Assembly: GCF_010692725.1 (NCBI RefSeq)
Contig: NZ_JAAFZB010000092.1
Location: 248,001-312,000 of the forward strand
From: Flavihumibacter soli
GTDB taxonomy: Bacteria > Bacteroidota > Bacteroidia > Sphingobacteriales > Sphingobacteriaceae
Direction of reading: 5' to 3'
Length of the DNA: 64,000 nt
Part shown: piece by piece, positions 63,276 to 64,000 of the stretch
Layout of the letters: every line of letters starts with the position of its first letter
Numbering within the stretch: the stretch's first letter is position 1
The notes under the pieces: generated by a model
Databases searched by the model: none
The model's input: only the letters and a program-made list of their open reading frames with translations
Told to the model about the DNA's origin: nothing
Made by a program: the position numbers and the translations under genes

Positions 63276-63404
63276 GCTAACAACGGCTTAAAGCTATAGC
63301 GGTCACTGCTATTTGAAACCACCTGCTTTCTAACTATTTTAGTGCCAAACGCCTGGCGAAGTGCAACTAATTCGCTACAACTTAAAGCCATAAACGTTAT
63401 ATGC
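63276..63404. repeat. attC-like recombination site 1
   Basis: The 5' part CCGCTAACAACGGCTTAAAG and the 3' part AAAGCCATAAACGTTATATG fold together: GGCTT/AAAGCC and the outer TAAC/GTTA pair, and 14 of 17 positions of the main stem pair after the spacer. Size about 129 bases, within the known attC range. It separates the DUF3592 and DUF5412-like genes; the crossover triplet GTT lies at 63396-63398, three bases before the next start codon. Confidence 0.85.
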
Positions 63405-63811
63405 TAACTTACAAACGACTCATCTATGCATTTACCGCCTTCCTGCTAACATTGGTTTTAAGTAGCTGCTTTCAACTTTTTGATGCGGGGAAAAATACAA
63501 TCATAAAGTCGGCTTCTAATGACTCAAAAAACAAAAAAGCTGTATTGTTTTTAAAGTCAGGCAATGCAACCACAGGTGAGTCGCTACAGGTTTCTATATT
63601 AAACTACAATCAGGACTTAAACGAAACAGAAAATGGGAATGTATTAATTACAGGCTCTGACCATGGTAACTTAACTCTAGATACTGGTGCAGTAGAACTG
63701 ATCTGGTTATCCAAGGACTCATTGCTGATTAAATACAATAGAAGTTTGAGGACTTTTACTAAACTTAGTGGAGCAAACGACATAAAAATCAGATATCTAG
63801 AGGAGGACTAA
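63401..63811 (+). CDS. DUF5412-like lipoprotein, cassette-borne
   Basis: A 136-residue exported protein. LTLVLSSCFQL has a lipobox (SSC), and the mature part shows KAVLFLKSGNATTGESLQVS and the terminal NDIKIRYLEED, as in DUF5412-type proteins. Function unknown. Its ATG is embedded in the 3' end of attC 1 (GTTATATGC), so translation begins almost at the cassette boundary, a common trait of cassette genes. The next attC starts 14 bases after its stop. Confidence 0.87.
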   Translation: MLTYKRLIYAFTAFLLTLVLSSCFQLFDAGKNTIIKSASNDSKNKKAVLFLKSGNATTGESLQVSILNYNQDLNETENGNVLITGSDHGNLTLDTGAVELIWLSKDSLLIKYNRSLRTFTKLSGANDIKIRYLEED

Positions 63812-63824
63812 TAGAAAAGTCAGC

Positions 63825-63958
63825 ATATAACAAAGGCTTTGCAAAAATGGCGAGTGAAGTGGTTTAGGTTATTTTTCTGCTTTTAATTTAAGTTTGTGCT
63901 ATGCGACAATGAAGTGCTTTCTATTCGCCATCTTCGCAAAGCCCTAAACGTTACAGGG
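63825..63958. repeat. attC-like recombination site 2
   Basis: GCATATAACAAAGGCTTTGC on the left pairs with GCAAAGCCCTAAACGTTA on the right; of 19 core stem positions (GGCTTTGC...ATGGCGA) 17 match. The first 9 bases of the left arm (GCATATAAC, 63823-63831) are the exact inverse complement of GTTATATGC at the start of the same cassette. The 3' triplet GTT is at 63950-63952; the next cassette begins GTTACAGGGC and leaves the window. Confidence 0.88.
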
Positions 63959-64000
63959 CATTTTAAAACACGATAAAACAACAACATACGATACAAAAAA

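Overview
The window is chromosomal DNA from a member of the Bacteroidota, most likely family Sphingobacteriaceae (Pedobacter/Mucilaginibacter-like). The reasons are the gene order CBS protein - nadK - DUF6089 - uppS - bamA - skp - skp - murI, the long PurF-type amidotransferase, a 30S protein THX gene, M13 and S41 secreted peptidases, several TAnnTTTG-type promoter elements, and mostly weak Shine-Dalgarno sequences. No tRNA, rRNA or CRISPR locus was seen.

Layout. 1-9.8 kb is a core envelope block: the end of an SDR gene, YqeY, an alpha/beta hydrolase, a CBS protein, NAD kinase, DUF6089, undecaprenyl-PP synthase, BamA, two Skp-like chaperones and glutamate racemase. 9.9-26.3 kb holds metabolism and redox genes: PurF-like amidotransferase, LysE exporter, FucP-type sugar transporter, dCMP deaminase, cytochromes c, TrxB with an unlisted THX gene behind it, an ECF sigma pair, a dicarboxylate symporter, MnmD, and an MBL/rhodanese sulfur module. 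26.4-45.5 kb holds an M13 peptidase, ValS, a dodecin-BON-LysM operon, a stand-alone HsdR_N-type nuclease-fold protein divergent from holA, an FNR-like reductase, an S41 peptidase, an LpxH-like phosphoesterase / glycosyltransferase / GH1 glucosidase run, and a Ca2+-type P-ATPase.

45.5-53.7 kb is a looser accessory region. It has bestrophin, four alpha/beta hydrolases, an NmrA-like reductase, a UBP-type zinc finger and at least one decayed gene fragment; one hydrolase looks recently acquired. 53.7-61.2 kb has a Kup K+ transporter, a large hybrid histidine kinase, and a DUF5990 gene between an unknown gene and a truncated copy of that gene's 3' end.

The most interesting part is the right edge (about 62.6-64.0 kb). 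It has the architecture of integron gene cassettes without an integrase in view. Two attC-like folded sites (63276-63404 and 63825-63958) flank a small lipoprotein gene. The first 8-9 bases of each of two consecutive cassettes are exact inverse complements of the 5' base of that same cassette's own attC, which is the signature left by excision and insertion of circular cassettes. The cargo genes (DUF3592, DUF5412-like) are small membrane or secreted proteins. Intergenic tandem repeats are a second theme: three arrays with a 7-bp period and different sequences, and a pair of inverted 16-bp-unit arrays next to holA.
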